DNA of 64,000 bases from Roseobacter fucihabitans. GTDB lineage: Bacteria; Pseudomonadota; Alphaproteobacteria; Rhodobacterales; Rhodobacteraceae. Below are positions 34,966 through 44,349 of the stretch, piece by piece. The stretch covers positions 4,246,501 through 4,310,500 of the forward strand of contig NZ_CP143423.1 of the NCBI RefSeq assembly GCF_014337925.2, in the 5' to 3' direction. The notes under the pieces were generated by a model, which had not been told where the DNA came from, searched no databases, and saw nothing but the letters and a program-made list of their open reading frames with translations. The first letter of the stretch is position 1. Each line of letters starts with the position of its first letter. Made by a program: the position numbers and the translations under genes.

Positions 34966-35650
34966 GTTCCACTTTTTTTCGCAACCGCATCGAGACGACG
35001 TATTGTTTGGTTTTGGCAATGTCCTGGGCGACCTGACCGGCGTCTTCATGGTTTTAACGGGTGATTTTGCGGGCATCGGCATTTGGGCAGCATTTCATCT
35101 TTGACGGGCACGCCTGGCAAGTGTGCTTCAAGGCCTGATACTTGACCACACCCTTGCCGGTCGGACCACGGTTTGGATCCGAGCGATTCCGGCGAAACTG
35201 TTTCAATGGCTCACCTTCGGGGCAAACGTATTGGTTGTGCTCCGGGTCCCATGCAAAGTCAGCGCGAGACCATGTGCCATCTCGACGTCCAGACTGATCA
35301 AGGACCGGAATATGTGGTTTGATATCGCGCTTCACCAACCAATCCAGCATTGGACCAAATCCATAGGCAGCGTCCGCGATGAGCCGCTCAGGATCCAGAT
35401 CAAATTGCCCTTTAACGCGGTCCAGCATCATGCGCACGGACCCGACCTTGGCTTGGCGCATTGATCTTGTCGCGGCGACATCCACGATTACGCTATGATT
35501 CGTGTCGATCAGGTAATTCGTGGAATACGCAAAAAAATGCTGGGCCTTTGCGTGCAGCGGTCCATTGGCTGGACGGGTCTGAATGAAATATGAACTTCGG
35601 TTCGACGGTTGGGGGCGGCTCCGAATGCTTCGTCATGGCACAGCAAAACG
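34966..35650 (-). pseudogene. IS1182-family transposase fragment, second copy
   Basis: Decayed internal fragment of a second IS1182-type transposase. On the minus strand it reads VEPKF ... SSQWTAARKGPAFF, then a frameshift in a run of seven Ts, then NYLIDTNHSVIVDVAATRS ... RLIADAAYGFGPMLDWLVK ... CQACPSKMKCCP, then a premature stop where the first copy has Glu (KITR-stop), ending at KKVE. It is fused to a tniQ remnant at about 35650. It has no hairpin at the site equivalent to F, giving the empty-site sequence. Confidence 0.85.
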
Positions 35651-36001
35651 TCCACGGAAGTGCCGAGACCTTACGGTGAACAGCAGCTGGGCAATCCTGG
35701 CAGTAATACCGGTCTTTCCGTGCGATCATAATCCGCGCGTCCGATGTGATTTCCTGAAATATCATCGCCTGCAACGCCACCTCCGAAACCCCAGTCCTAG
35801 CTGCGATCAACGTCCCCTCCCCTGCCCAAAGACGTCACTCCAAATCGAACACGTCGCGACCGGACAAGCCAAGCTCGGCGAAAAATTCTGGCACTGTAAC
35901 GCATAGAATATCGCCATTCTTGCGAGCCATGACGACAGCCGCTCGCCTGCTTCGGGAGGCAAGACAACCGGCAGCCGGCCAGGCTCTGTCACACCGGGTC
36001 T
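35651..36001 (-). pseudogene. tniQ: tniQ remnant (TniQ-family transposition protein)
   Basis: Starts with a GTG overlapping the tniB stop (GTGA) and reads RLPVVLPPEAGERLSSWLARMA, the conserved N-terminus of TniQ, which acts as target-selection or resolution adaptor in TniAB-type transposons. A frameshift near 35900 is followed by VPEFFAELGLSGRDVFDLE and later ARTGVSEVALQAM and the zinc-finger-like YYCQDCP. It is then cut off by the IS1182 fragment. Non-functional. Confidence 0.75.
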
Positions 36002-36835
36002 CCCAGAACCGCCTGCAATTTTCCGGCGCTTGAAACGTCGCCCGGTATGACCCGCTCCTCACCGCGCTTGATGGCGGCGATCGCCAGTTGTGACATCACC
36101 GATAAAATGCCGGAGGTGATACCGCCAGTGACACTCAGAATCTGTGTGAGCATCTTCTCATCGATCTGGCTTTCGCGCCGTAGCGGCAAGGTCCGTTGAA
36201 GCGTGCTGATCAATCCGATGACATCCTCCCCGTCCCGCCAGGGCGGCAAGGCGAAAGCCTCAAAGCGGCGGACAAGTTGATCGTCAGTGCGCAGCGCGTT
36301 ACGTGCCTGCGCGGTGACGACACAGACCAGCGGCACGTGCAACTCGTTACCCAGAAAGCGCGGGCCATGTTCAGAAACCTTGCCTGCTCGCGGACCGTAC
36401 CGGCTTTTAGGCTGTGGATCTCATCGATCACCAGTAGCCTAGGGCGCAGCTCGAATAGAAGCCACGGGGCCAGGCTTTCGCGCACGGCGAGCGTGGCACT
36501 TGACGGTTCAGAGGCACCAATGGCCGCAAGAATCTTGCATTAGAAACGGCTCTCATCCGGCCCTGATACTATCTAAACCGCAACGACCGGCATATGCAGC
36601 CGTCCGCTCGTTTCGTCAAAACTTACCGGATGATCGCGGGCGAACTTCTCGATAATCATCGTCTTGCCCATACCGCTTTTACCGACAATGAGCAGGTTCG
36701 GTATTCTGGCCCGTTCAGGGAACGACATCAACGTCTCCAGCGCGGCCTCGGCCCGAGGGTAGGAGACCCACCGGTCAGCTCGGATGCGGAGAATACGCGC
36801 TTTGGCGCTGAGAGCAGCCAGCTGGCGGGCTCATG
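35989..36835 (-). pseudogene. tniB: tniB remnant (AAA ATPase of a Tn5053/Tn552-type transposon)
   Basis: On the minus strand: RWVSYPRAEAALETLMSFPE, then the Walker A IVGKSGMGKTMIIEKFA, then MPVVAV, then two in-frame stops around 36550-36570. It continues as LLVIDEIHSLKAGTVREQARFLN (Walker B), has a frameshift near 36360, and ends with the sensor/arginine region RTDDQLVRRFEAFALPPW. TniB is the ATP-dependent target-capture partner of the TniA transposase. The nonsense changes and shifts show a long-dead transposon. Confidence 0.8.
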
Positions 36836-37284
36836 ATACAGGTACCTTGGGGTCGTCCTTATGGACGTCAGCGGCCTTTAGCGCGGCCTTCTGCTATCCT
36901 GCAATCTCGTCGTGTTTCTTGATTGGTCCGAATATCGTGTGTTCCATATCCCCTTGGGCATGGCTCGGTTATCTTGCAACGGAGCCATACTGCATTATGG
37001 ATTCACAACGTTCAATTGTTCAGACAAATTGTTGGTGCGTTTGATACATAAGGCCGGACATCTGGGGTAATCGGCGTCGGACTCCCCACATTCGGCGCAA
37101 GCCAGGCGCTCGACAACAAGAACCGCAGGTTCTCTCAAGAACCCCGACCCTGCGTCCAACGACATGTGGTCAGGGCCAAAAACCCCGGATCGCGAGAGAT
37201 CGATGGGATCTCTGCCGGATGGGCTTGCTCCACACCTGTGCTTTGGTCATAACTGCAAGGCAAGGACCAAAGGAAAAACCCATC
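36836..37284. other. Decayed sequence upstream of tniB, possible tniA tail
   Basis: On the minus strand, 36836-36935 can be read as IFGPIKKHDEIAG, a stop, then QKAALKAADVHKDDPKVPVS and a stop overlapping the tniB start, which could be the end of tniA; this is weak. The rest, to 37284, shows no gene. A short inverted repeat, GAACC/GGTTC, lies near 37120. Confidence 0.35.
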
Positions 37285-37461
37285 ATGCAGCAACCCCCAG
37301 AAACCAAAATCGTCGATAGTTTCCGAATCGCTTGCGATGGCGGCGAGGGCGCCTTGGGTCACCCGCGTGTCTGGCTACAAATCCCCAAGGACGTCGGATG
37401 GGTGGAATGTGGATATTGCGACTGCAAATATGTTCACAAGGATCATACGGACAAAGTCTGA
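37285..37461 (+). CDS. Zinc-finger domain protein (NDUFS6-like, CHCC type)
   Basis: 58-residue protein with the zf-CHCC pattern: [19 protein letters not shown] followed by [11 protein letters not shown]. The Cys, His, Cys and Cys residues bind zinc. It resembles the mitochondrial complex I subunit NDUFS6 (13 kDa), and alphaproteobacterial homologues are thought to assist complex I. An AAAGGA ribosome-binding site lies about 10 bp upstream of the ATG. It lies just upstream of polA, a neighbourhood I recall as common in Rhodobacterales, and marks the return to core chromosome after the IS-rich region. Confidence 0.85.
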   Translation: MQQPPETKIVDSFRIACDGGEGALGHPRVWLQIPKDVGWVECGYCDCKYVHKDHTDKV

Positions 37462-37733
37462 TCAATCGGTCCAACTTTGCCTGAGGTGGTCGGCCACTCA
37501 TTTTCGATGATCCGAGCAGCCGCCCGAAACGGGCTGAACCCATCCGCATCAGACCTATTTTGTCTGGTTTGAACACAGCCGAAATATCTGGTGGATGCCA
37601 AGACAGACCATGCGGAAGTAATCCCTTCCGCCAGCACCCATATCAGGCCGGTGGGCAAAGTATGATTGCAGCGGCTGCCGCGATACGGGATAACATTGCT
37701 GAACATCCATAAATGACGATGAAGGTAGCCAAA

Positions 37734-40535
37734 ATGAGCACAACATTCGGGAAAGGCCATCATCTTCATTTGATCGACGGGTCCGCGTTCATCTTTCGCG
37801 CCTATCACGCCCTGCCGCCTTTGACGCGGAAATCAGATGGGTTGCCGATTGGGGCCGTTTCCGGGTTTTGCAACATGCTGCAACGCTATGTGGAAACCAA
37901 CACCGGCCCGGATGCACCGACCCATGTGGCGGTGATTTTTGATAAGGGCAGCCACACATTTCGCAACGACATGTATGACCAATACAAGGCCAACCGCGAG
38001 GCGATGCCCGAAGATTTGCGCCCGCAAATCCCCCTGACACGGCAAGCAACGATCGCGTTCAACATCGCCTGTGAGGAAAAAGAGGGCTTTGAGGCCGACG
38101 ACATTATCGCCACGCTGGCCGTGCAAGCGCGTACGGCGGGTGGGCGGTGTACGATCATCAGTTCGGACAAGGATTTGATGCAGTTGGTCGGTGACGGCGT
38201 TGAAATGCTGGATGCGATGAAAAACAAGCGCATCGACCGCGACGGCGTTTTCGAGAAATTCGGTGTCTACCCGGATCGGGTTGTCGATGTGCAGGCGCTG
38301 GCCGGGGATAGCGTGGATAACGTGCCGGGCGCGCCCGGGATCGGGATCAAAACCGCCGCCTTGCTGATCAATGAATACGGTGATCTGGACGCGCTGCTGG
38401 AGCGTGCCGGGGAGATCAAACAGCCCAAGCGGCGCGAAACGCTGATCAACCACGCGGACCAAATCCGGCTATCGCGCCGCCTGGTGTTGCTTGATGAAAA
38501 CACGCCGCTTGATTTTACACTGGATGATCTGGAGGTGCGCGAACCGGATGCGGATTTGTTGATGCCATTCCTGGCGGAGATGGAATTTCGCACGCTGACA
38601 AAGCGGATTGCCGATCAATTGGGCGTCACCCCCCCCGCGATTGAGGACACCCCCGCCACCGCACCGGATGCGCCCGAAGTGGCCGATATCCCCTTCGACA
38701 AGTCGGGGTATTCCAAGGTCAGCACAGGCGCGGAACTGCAAGAGTGGATCGACCGCATCTATGAACGCGGTTATGTGGCCGTCGATACGGAAACCACGGG
38801 GCTGAACGAAATGACCGCCGATCTGGTCGGTATATCGCTGTGCGTGGAAGCCGGGCAGGCCTGTTATATCCCGTTGATTCACAAGGCGTATCGGGGCGAT
38901 GATCTCTTTGGATCAGATGATCTGGCCGAGGGGCAGATGCCCTTGAACGACGCGCTGGAAATGCTGAAGCCCATGCTTGAGGACCCGTCAATCCTGAAAA
39001 TCGGGCAGAACATGAAATATGACGCCAAGATCTTTGCGCAGGTCGGCATCCATGTCGCGCCCATCGACGACACGATGTTGATGTCCTACGCAATGCATGG
39101 CGGGCTGCATAATCACGGGATGGATGCGCTGTCGGATCGGTATCTGGGACATACACCGATCCCGATCAAACCCCTCTTGGGCTCTGGTAAATCCGCAATT
39201 ACTTTCGACAAGGTGCCGCTTGAGGACGCCGTCCCCTATGCCGCAGAGGACGCCGATATCACCCTGCGCCTGTGGCAAAAATTCAAACCAATGCTGCACC
39301 GCACGCAGGTCACGCGCGTTTACGAAACATTGGAACGCCCCTTGGTGCCGGTTCTGGCGCAAATGGAGCGTACCGGCATCAAAGTGGACCGTGATACATT
39401 ATCGCGCATGTCCAACGCCTTCAGCCAGAGCATGGCCGGGCTGGAGGATGAGATTTACGAGATGGTCGGGCGTAAATTCAATGTCGGTTCCCCCAAGCAA
39501 TTGGGGGAAATCCTGTTTGACGAAATGGGCATTGAGGGCGGCAAAAAGGGCAAGACCGGGGCCTATGCGACCGGCGCGGATGTGCTCGAAGACCTTGCAA
39601 CAGAACATGAATTGCCGCGACGCATTCTGGACTGGCGTCAGCTGTCCAAGCTGAAATCCACCTATACGGACGCGTTGCAGGAGCATATCAACCCGGACAC
39701 CGGGCGCGTTCATACGTCGTATTCGATTACCGGGGCCTCAACCGGGCGTTTGGCTTCCAACAGCCCCAACCTGCAAAATATCCCGATCCGAACCGAGGAA
39801 GGCCGGCGCATCCGCGAAGCCTTTGTCGCCGAGGACGGCAAGACGCTCGTTGCGCTCGATTACAGCCAGATCGAACTGCGTATTCTGGCCCATATCGCGG
39901 ATATCGAGGCTCTAAAGCAGGCGTTCCGCGACGGGCAGGACATTCACGCCATGACCGCCTCGGAGATGTTCGATGTCCCGATGGAAAATATGACGCCCGA
40001 CATCCGACGCCGCGCCAAGGCGATCAATTTCGGCGTGATCTATGGCATTTCTGGCTTTGGTCTGGCGCGCAACCTGCGCATTCCGCGCAGCGAAGCGCAG
40101 GGGTTCATTGATCGGTATTTCGAACGCTTCCCCGGAATCCGGACCTATATGGATGACACCAAGGCCTTTGCCAAAGAACATGGTTATGTCCAGACCCTGT
40201 TCGGGCGGCGCATCCACACGCCGAATATTGCCGCAAAAGGGCCGCATGCGGGATTTGCCGCGCGCGCCGCGATCAATGCTCCCATCCAGGGGACCGCGGC
40301 GGATGTCATCCGCAGGGCGATGGTCCGGATGCCCGATGCCATCGCCGATCTGCCCGCCAAGATGCTCTTGCAGGTCCATGATGAATTGCTTTTCGAGGTC
40401 GAACAAGGGGCCGAGGGCGCATTGATCAAAGCGGCTCGGGACGTGATGGAGGGAGCCGCAGATCCGGTTGTGAAACTGGATGTCACGCTGAATGTCGATG
40501 CAGGGCAAGGACCGAATTGGGCCGTGGCGCATTGA
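37734..40535 (+). CDS. polA: DNA polymerase I
   Basis: 933-residue DNA polymerase I, for Okazaki-fragment maturation and repair synthesis. The N-terminal 5'-3' exonuclease (about 1-290) has DGSAFIFRAYHA and SSDKDLMQL. The 3'-5' proofreading domain carries an intact VAVDTETTGL motif near residue 355, so proofreading is probably active. The polymerase domain shows motif A DYSQIELRILAHI, motif B RRRAKAINFGVIYGISGFG and motif C LLQVHDELLFEV. ATG 37734 was taken because GAAGG lies 8 bp upstream and the conserved HLIDGSAFIFR starts soon after; an upstream ATG at 37713 adds seven unconserved residues. Confidence 0.97.
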   Translation: MSTTFGKGHHLHLIDGSAFIFRAYHALPPLTRKSDGLPIGAVSGFCNMLQRYVETNTGPDAPTHVAVIFDKGSHTFRNDMYDQYKANREAMPEDLRPQIPLTRQATIAFNIACEEKEGFEADDIIATLAVQARTAGGRCTIISSDKDLMQLVGDGVEMLDAMKNKRIDRDGVFEKFGVYPDRVVDVQALAGDSVDNVPGAPGIGIKTAALLINEYGDLDALLERAGEIKQPKRRETLINHADQIRLSRRLVLLDENTPLDFTLDDLEVREPDADLLMPFLAEMEFRTLTKRIADQLGVTPPAIEDTPATAPDAPEVADIPFDKSGYSKVSTGAELQEWIDRIYERGYVAVDTETTGLNEMTADLVGISLCVEAGQACYIPLIHKAYRGDDLFGSDDLAEGQMPLNDALEMLKPMLEDPSILKIGQNMKYDAKIFAQVGIHVAPIDDTMLMSYAMHGGLHNHGMDALSDRYLGHTPIPIKPLLGSGKSAITFDKVPLEDAVPYAAEDADITLRLWQKFKPMLHRTQVTRVYETLERPLVPVLAQMERTGIKVDRDTLSRMSNAFSQSMAGLEDEIYEMVGRKFNVGSPKQLGEILFDEMGIEGGKKGKTGAYATGADVLEDLATEHELPRRILDWRQLSKLKSTYTDALQEHINPDTGRVHTSYSITGASTGRLASNSPNLQNIPIRTEEGRRIREAFVAEDGKTLVALDYSQIELRILAHIADIEALKQAFRDGQDIHAMTASEMFDVPMENMTPDIRRRAKAINFGVIYGISGFGLARNLRIPRSEAQGFIDRYFERFPGIRTYMDDTKAFAKEHGYVQTLFGRRIHTPNIAAKGPHAGFAARAAINAPIQGTAADVIRRAMVRMPDAIADLPAKMLLQVHDELLFEVEQGAEGALIKAARDVMEGAADPVVKLDVTLNVDAGQGPNWAVAH

Positions 40536-40550
40536 CCCCGGCTCGATCGC

Positions 40551-40784
40551 TCAGGCCTCTGCGCGTACCAGTTTCGACACGATCCGGCGGGCCAGGGGTG
40601 ACACAATCAATAGGGTCGGATAAGCGATGGACCAGCTGGGCAGCCAGTTGCTGATCCAGACGATAAAAAAATTATCGATCAGGCCAAGGCTTCGATAGGT
40701 CGCAATTCCCGAGACTATAAATGACATCAAGCCAGACAGAATGAAACCAAAGACAAAATGCTGGTATCTGGCGGGAAGCATCAA
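40551..40784 (-). CDS. DUF2798 membrane protein
   Basis: 77-residue protein with two predicted membrane helices: one about residues 10-28 (FGFILSGLMSFIVSGIATY), one about 48-66 (WSIAYPTLLIVSPLA), ending RRIVSKLVRAEA. This is the layout of DUF2798 proteins, whose function is unknown. It is convergent with polA, with 15 bp between the stops. Confidence 0.8.
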   Translation of the reverse strand: MMLPARYQHFVFGFILSGLMSFIVSGIATYRSLGLIDNFFIVWISNWLPSWSIAYPTLLIVSPLARRIVSKLVRAEA

Positions 40785-40878
40785 AAGCCTCCTCTGGCGT
40801 CACAGGAAATCTAGGATGCCAAAAAGGGGATTACATGCGCGTTAACGCACATATATCCCGCAGCCGCTGCAAGGCACA

Positions 40879-41643
40879 TCATGACCGCAACGCGCGCAAC
40901 CACTCCAGGCTATCCTCTGTGTGCGGGCCGGGGGCGTATTCCGCACTGACCCATCCGCCGTATCCATCCGTTTTCAAACACTCGAAAAGCCTGGTGAAAT
41001 CCACCTCCCCATTGCCCGGCGTGACACGACCCGGCGCATCGCCGATCTGGATATGGCGCACCCAGGATTTGTGTTTTTCGTAGACCGCGACCGCATCGCC
41101 ATGGATCATCTGGGCGTGGAAACTGTCAAACTGCAAAGCGACGTTGGGCGCATCAAGGTCGCGCAGGATATCGACGGTCAGATCATAGTCGTTGAGGTAG
41201 TACCCCGGCATGCTGTCTGCGTTCAGCGGTTCCAGCAGCAGTGTCACGTTTTCCGGAACCTCTTCGGACGCCCAGCGCAGATTATTGATCAAGGTTTCGC
41301 GCGCCGCAGCACCCACCCCTGGCCCGATCATCACGTGCAACATCGGGACGCGCAAGGCATCGCAGTACCGAAGCGCCCGGCGCATGTCGAAACGGAACCG
41401 GTCCTTGGCCTCGGGCACCGCCGCAAATCCGCGCGCACCGCCGGTGTAATTGGGCGGTGGCGCGTTCATCAAGATCATGGGCAATCCGGATTTCAGCAGC
41501 GCGCGCCGCGTATCCTTGGCCGGCATGTCATAAGGGAAAAGGACCTCGACACCGTCGAACCCGGCCTTCGCCGCCGCATCGAAACGGTCCAGATAAGGCA
41601 GCTCAGCCCATAGATGGCTCAGGTTGGCGGCGATTTTGAACAT
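40879..41643 (-). CDS. hyi: Hydroxypyruvate isomerase family TIM-barrel protein
   Basis: 254-residue xylose-isomerase-like TIM barrel. It starts IAANLSHLWAELPYLDRFDAA, typical of hydroxypyruvate isomerase, and carries the metal-binding Glu in LLLEPLN, His in FDSFHAQMIHGD and a late Glu in SAEYAPG. The family interconverts hydroxypyruvate and tartronate semialdehyde in glyoxylate metabolism. Length fits. It is a single gene here without other glyoxylate genes, so a related sugar isomerase role remains possible. Confidence 0.85.
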   Translation of the reverse strand: MFKIAANLSHLWAELPYLDRFDAAAKAGFDGVEVLFPYDMPAKDTRRALLKSGLPMILMNAPPPNYTGGARGFAAVPEAKDRFRFDMRRALRYCDALRVPMLHVMIGPGVGAAARETLINNLRWASEEVPENVTLLLEPLNADSMPGYYLNDYDLTVDILRDLDAPNVALQFDSFHAQMIHGDAVAVYEKHKSWVRHIQIGDAPGRVTPGNGEVDFTRLFECLKTDGYGGWVSAEYAPGPHTEDSLEWLRALRS

Positions 41644-41798
41644 GGCACCTTAATCATTTGGTTTTTGAAGGCTTATCTCCGAGAGCGGCATGACCCAAGA
41701 CGGGATTTGCCTTTGACGCTCCCACAAAACAACTTCACGCCGCACGTTGCCGATAAACCACGCCCGTTGTACCGGGCTCGCAGGGCCGCCATCACAAA

Positions 41799-42386
41799 TC
41801 AAGGGAGTTCTGCGCTTGGAATGATCTGGAAAAACCGCCCGCTCGACCAGACCCCAAACCAACCATCGTGATGGGTGCCAAGATCGACCAGACGGTAAAA
41901 ACTCTTACGGTCAATCAGCGCCTCCAATTCGGTGCGCACCAGCACATAAGGCGACGGCTCGCCGGTATCGGGATCGCGCATAACGCGGATCGGCAATGCT
42001 TCACTGGCAACGGCGGTGTCCCCGACCTGAGTGGTAAAACTCAACACCTGCGTGCGACCCTCGCCCGTTACCTCGAAATCGACGGCGACAAAGGGGGCAT
42101 CATCCACGGCGATTCCAACTTTCTCGACCGGTGTCACCAGAAAGAAGTTTTTACCCTCTTTCTTGAGAATCGATGAGAACAATTTGACCAAACCGGGCCG
42201 CCCAATCGGTGTTCCTTCGTAAAACCACGTCCCATCGCGGGCAATGCGCATGTCGATATCGCCACAAAATGGCGGATTCCACAGGTGTACGGGCGGCAAT
42301 CCGCGTGTTTTTACAGCAGTTAAGGATGCAGCAAGGCCTTCCGCCGAAGGTGTAACGGTTTTTTGTCCACTCATTGCTTTTGCCAT
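41799..42386 (-). CDS. DUF1285 domain-containing protein
   Basis: About 195 residues, of the DUF1285 family, common as a single conserved copy in alphaproteobacteria and of unknown function. Conserved stretches are LPPVHLWNPPFCGDIDMRI, GTWFYEGTPIGRPGLVKLFS and YVLVRTELEALIDRKSFYRL. It has no signal peptide or membrane segment. ATG 42386 was taken after an AAGGG; ATGs at 42374 and 42419 are alternatives. It is divergent from the moxR operon, 56 bp away, a conserved arrangement in this group as far as I recall. Confidence 0.85.
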   Translation of the reverse strand: MAKAMSGQKTVTPSAEGLAASLTAVKTRGLPPVHLWNPPFCGDIDMRIARDGTWFYEGTPIGRPGLVKLFSSILKKEGKNFFLVTPVEKVGIAVDDAPFVAVDFEVTGEGRTQVLSFTTQVGDTAVASEALPIRVMRDPDTGEPSPYVLVRTELEALIDRKSFYRLVDLGTHHDGWFGVWSSGRFFQIIPSAELP

Positions 42387-42442
42387 TTCCCTTGAGCACG
42401 ATAGAGTTACATCAAACATATAATCCTTTGGAGCACGTTGTC

Positions 42443-43450
42443 ATGAGCGAAGCAGAAGACATGGTCACTGAAATCGAAGCGCTCGGCGAAAAGCTGTTAG
42501 CCGCGAAGCAGTCGATCACGCAGCGGTTCATCGGACAGGAACGCGTCGTGGAACTGACGTTGACCGCGTTGCTTTGCGGGGGACACGGCTTGCTGATCGG
42601 CCTGCCGGGCCTGGGCAAGACGCGCCTGGTCGAAACCCTCTCGACGGTCATGGGGCTGCATGGCAACCGGGTGCAATTCACGCCCGACCTGATGCCAGCG
42701 GATATTTTGGGCTCCGAAGTGCTGGACACCGCACCGGATGGCAGCCGGGCGTTTCGCTTCATTGAGGGGCCGATTTTTTGTCAGCTGCTGATGGCCGATG
42801 AGATCAACCGCGCCAGCCCCCGCACGCAATCAGCACTTTTGCAGGCGATGCAGGAAAAAACCGTCACCGTGGCGGGCGAAAACCGTGTCCTAGGCGTACC
42901 ATTCCATGTGCTAGCGACGCAGAACCCGATTGAACAGGAAGGCACCTATCCGCTGCCCGAAGCGCAGCTTGACCGCTTTCTGGTGCAGATCGACGTGCTC
43001 TACCCCGACCGGGATACTGAGCGCGACATTCTGCTGGCGACGACAGGCGATGGGGAGGCCGTGTCCACCGAGATTTTCACGGCTGCGGAACTGTTGAGCG
43101 CGCAGCGGTTGTTGCGTCGCATGCCGGTGGGTGAAAGCGTCGTGGAGATGATCCTTGATCTGGTCCGCGCGTTTCGTCCCGACGAAGATGGCGTATCCCA
43201 GCAGGTGCGCGACACCGTGGCCTGGGGTCCGGGACCGCGTGCGGCCCAGGCGCTGATGTTGACCGTGCGGGCGCGGGCGTTGCTGCAAGGGCGGCTTGCC
43301 CCATCGGCTGAGGATGTCCTCAATATGGCGCGCCCTGTCCTAAGCCACCGGATGGCGCTGAACTTTGCCGCACGCGCACGCGGGGACAGTCTTGCAGATC
43401 TGATCGACACAACCGCGATGGAGCTTGCAGGCGCGAAGGCCGCCGCGTGA
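42443..43450 (+). CDS. MoxR-family AAA+ ATPase
   Basis: 335-residue MoxR ATPase. Walker A is GLPGLGKT near residue 56 and Walker B LLMADEINRASP; sensor 1 lies in VLATQNPIEQEGTYPLPEAQ and the arginine finger follows in LDRFL. MoxR proteins act as chaperones that insert cofactors into, or mature, partner proteins, usually with a VWA or DUF58 partner encoded next to them. That partner follows directly, overlapping by GTGA. First gene of a four-gene operon. Confidence 0.95.
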   Translation: MSEAEDMVTEIEALGEKLLAAKQSITQRFIGQERVVELTLTALLCGGHGLLIGLPGLGKTRLVETLSTVMGLHGNRVQFTPDLMPADILGSEVLDTAPDGSRAFRFIEGPIFCQLLMADEINRASPRTQSALLQAMQEKTVTVAGENRVLGVPFHVLATQNPIEQEGTYPLPEAQLDRFLVQIDVLYPDRDTERDILLATTGDGEAVSTEIFTAAELLSAQRLLRRMPVGESVVEMILDLVRAFRPDEDGVSQQVRDTVAWGPGPRAAQALMLTVRARALLQGRLAPSAEDVLNMARPVLSHRMALNFAARARGDSLADLIDTTAMELAGAKAAA

Positions 43451-44349
43451 GCACATCCCCCGCCCAGATGTCTGACCAACCCACTGCTCTGCGCGCGGGT
43501 GCCGAAGAGCAGGCCGCAGCACTGCCCGCTCTTTTGGCGCGGGCCGAACATCTTGCGGGCGCGGTACTCTTGGGCGATCACGGGCGCCGGCGTGCCGGGA
43601 TGGGTGATGATTTCTGGCAATACAGACCCGCCCAGATCGGCGACAGCCGTCGTATGATCGATCACCGCCGCTCGGCGCGCGGCGACCAGGAGTTCGTGCG
43701 CGAACGCGAATGGCAAATCGCGCAATCGGTGATGCTCTGGGTCGATCAGGGGGCCTCGATGCGGTTTTCCAGCGACGCGGGTTTACCGCTCAAAGCGGAT
43801 CGCGCGCGTCTATTGGGCCTGGCCGTTGCCGTGCTGCTGGTGCGGGGCGGTGAACGCGTCGGGTTGACCGGCACGACCTTGCCTCCGCGACGGGGCAATG
43901 CGCAAATCCTGCGTTTGGCCGAGGCCTTCACGACAGATGCGCCTGATGATTACGCCCCCCCCGAACATCGCGCCATGATTCCATCGGCGCGGGCCGTGTT
44001 CATATCGGACTTCATGGGCGACATCGCAGAGGTAAAACTGGCGCTGACCAAGGCGGCTGATCGCGGTGTGCGCGGCGTGTTGATGCATGTTCTGGACCCC
44101 AGCGAAGAGGCGTTCCCTTTCCGCGGGCGCACGATTTTCGAGAGCGTCGGCGGTAGCCTGCGCCATGAGACCCTCAAGGCCAACGACCTCAAAAGCCGCT
44201 ATCTCGAACGGCTGGGTGCGCGCAAGAATGAGCTGGCGAAACTCTGTGCGGTCACGGGCTGGCAATATGGCTTGCATCACACGGATGCCTCGGCGCAATC
44301 GGCGCTATTGTGGCTCTACCGCGCTTTGGATACGGGGAGCATCCGATGA
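43447..44349 (+). CDS. DUF58 domain-containing protein
   Basis: 300-residue DUF58 protein, the usual partner of MoxR ATPases, with the signature RRAGMGDDFWQYRPAQIGDS and MIDHRRSARGDQ-type region followed by a VWA-like fold (MLWVDQGASMRF, VFISDFMGD). It is cytoplasmic, with no signal peptide. It starts with a GTG inside the moxR stop and ends in an ATGA overlap with the next gene, so the operon is tightly coupled. Confidence 0.92.
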   Translation: MSTSPAQMSDQPTALRAGAEEQAAALPALLARAEHLAGAVLLGDHGRRRAGMGDDFWQYRPAQIGDSRRMIDHRRSARGDQEFVREREWQIAQSVMLWVDQGASMRFSSDAGLPLKADRARLLGLAVAVLLVRGGERVGLTGTTLPPRRGNAQILRLAEAFTTDAPDDYAPPEHRAMIPSARAVFISDFMGDIAEVKLALTKAADRGVRGVLMHVLDPSEEAFPFRGRTIFESVGGSLRHETLKANDLKSRYLERLGARKNELAKLCAVTGWQYGLHHTDASAQSALLWLYRALDTGSIR

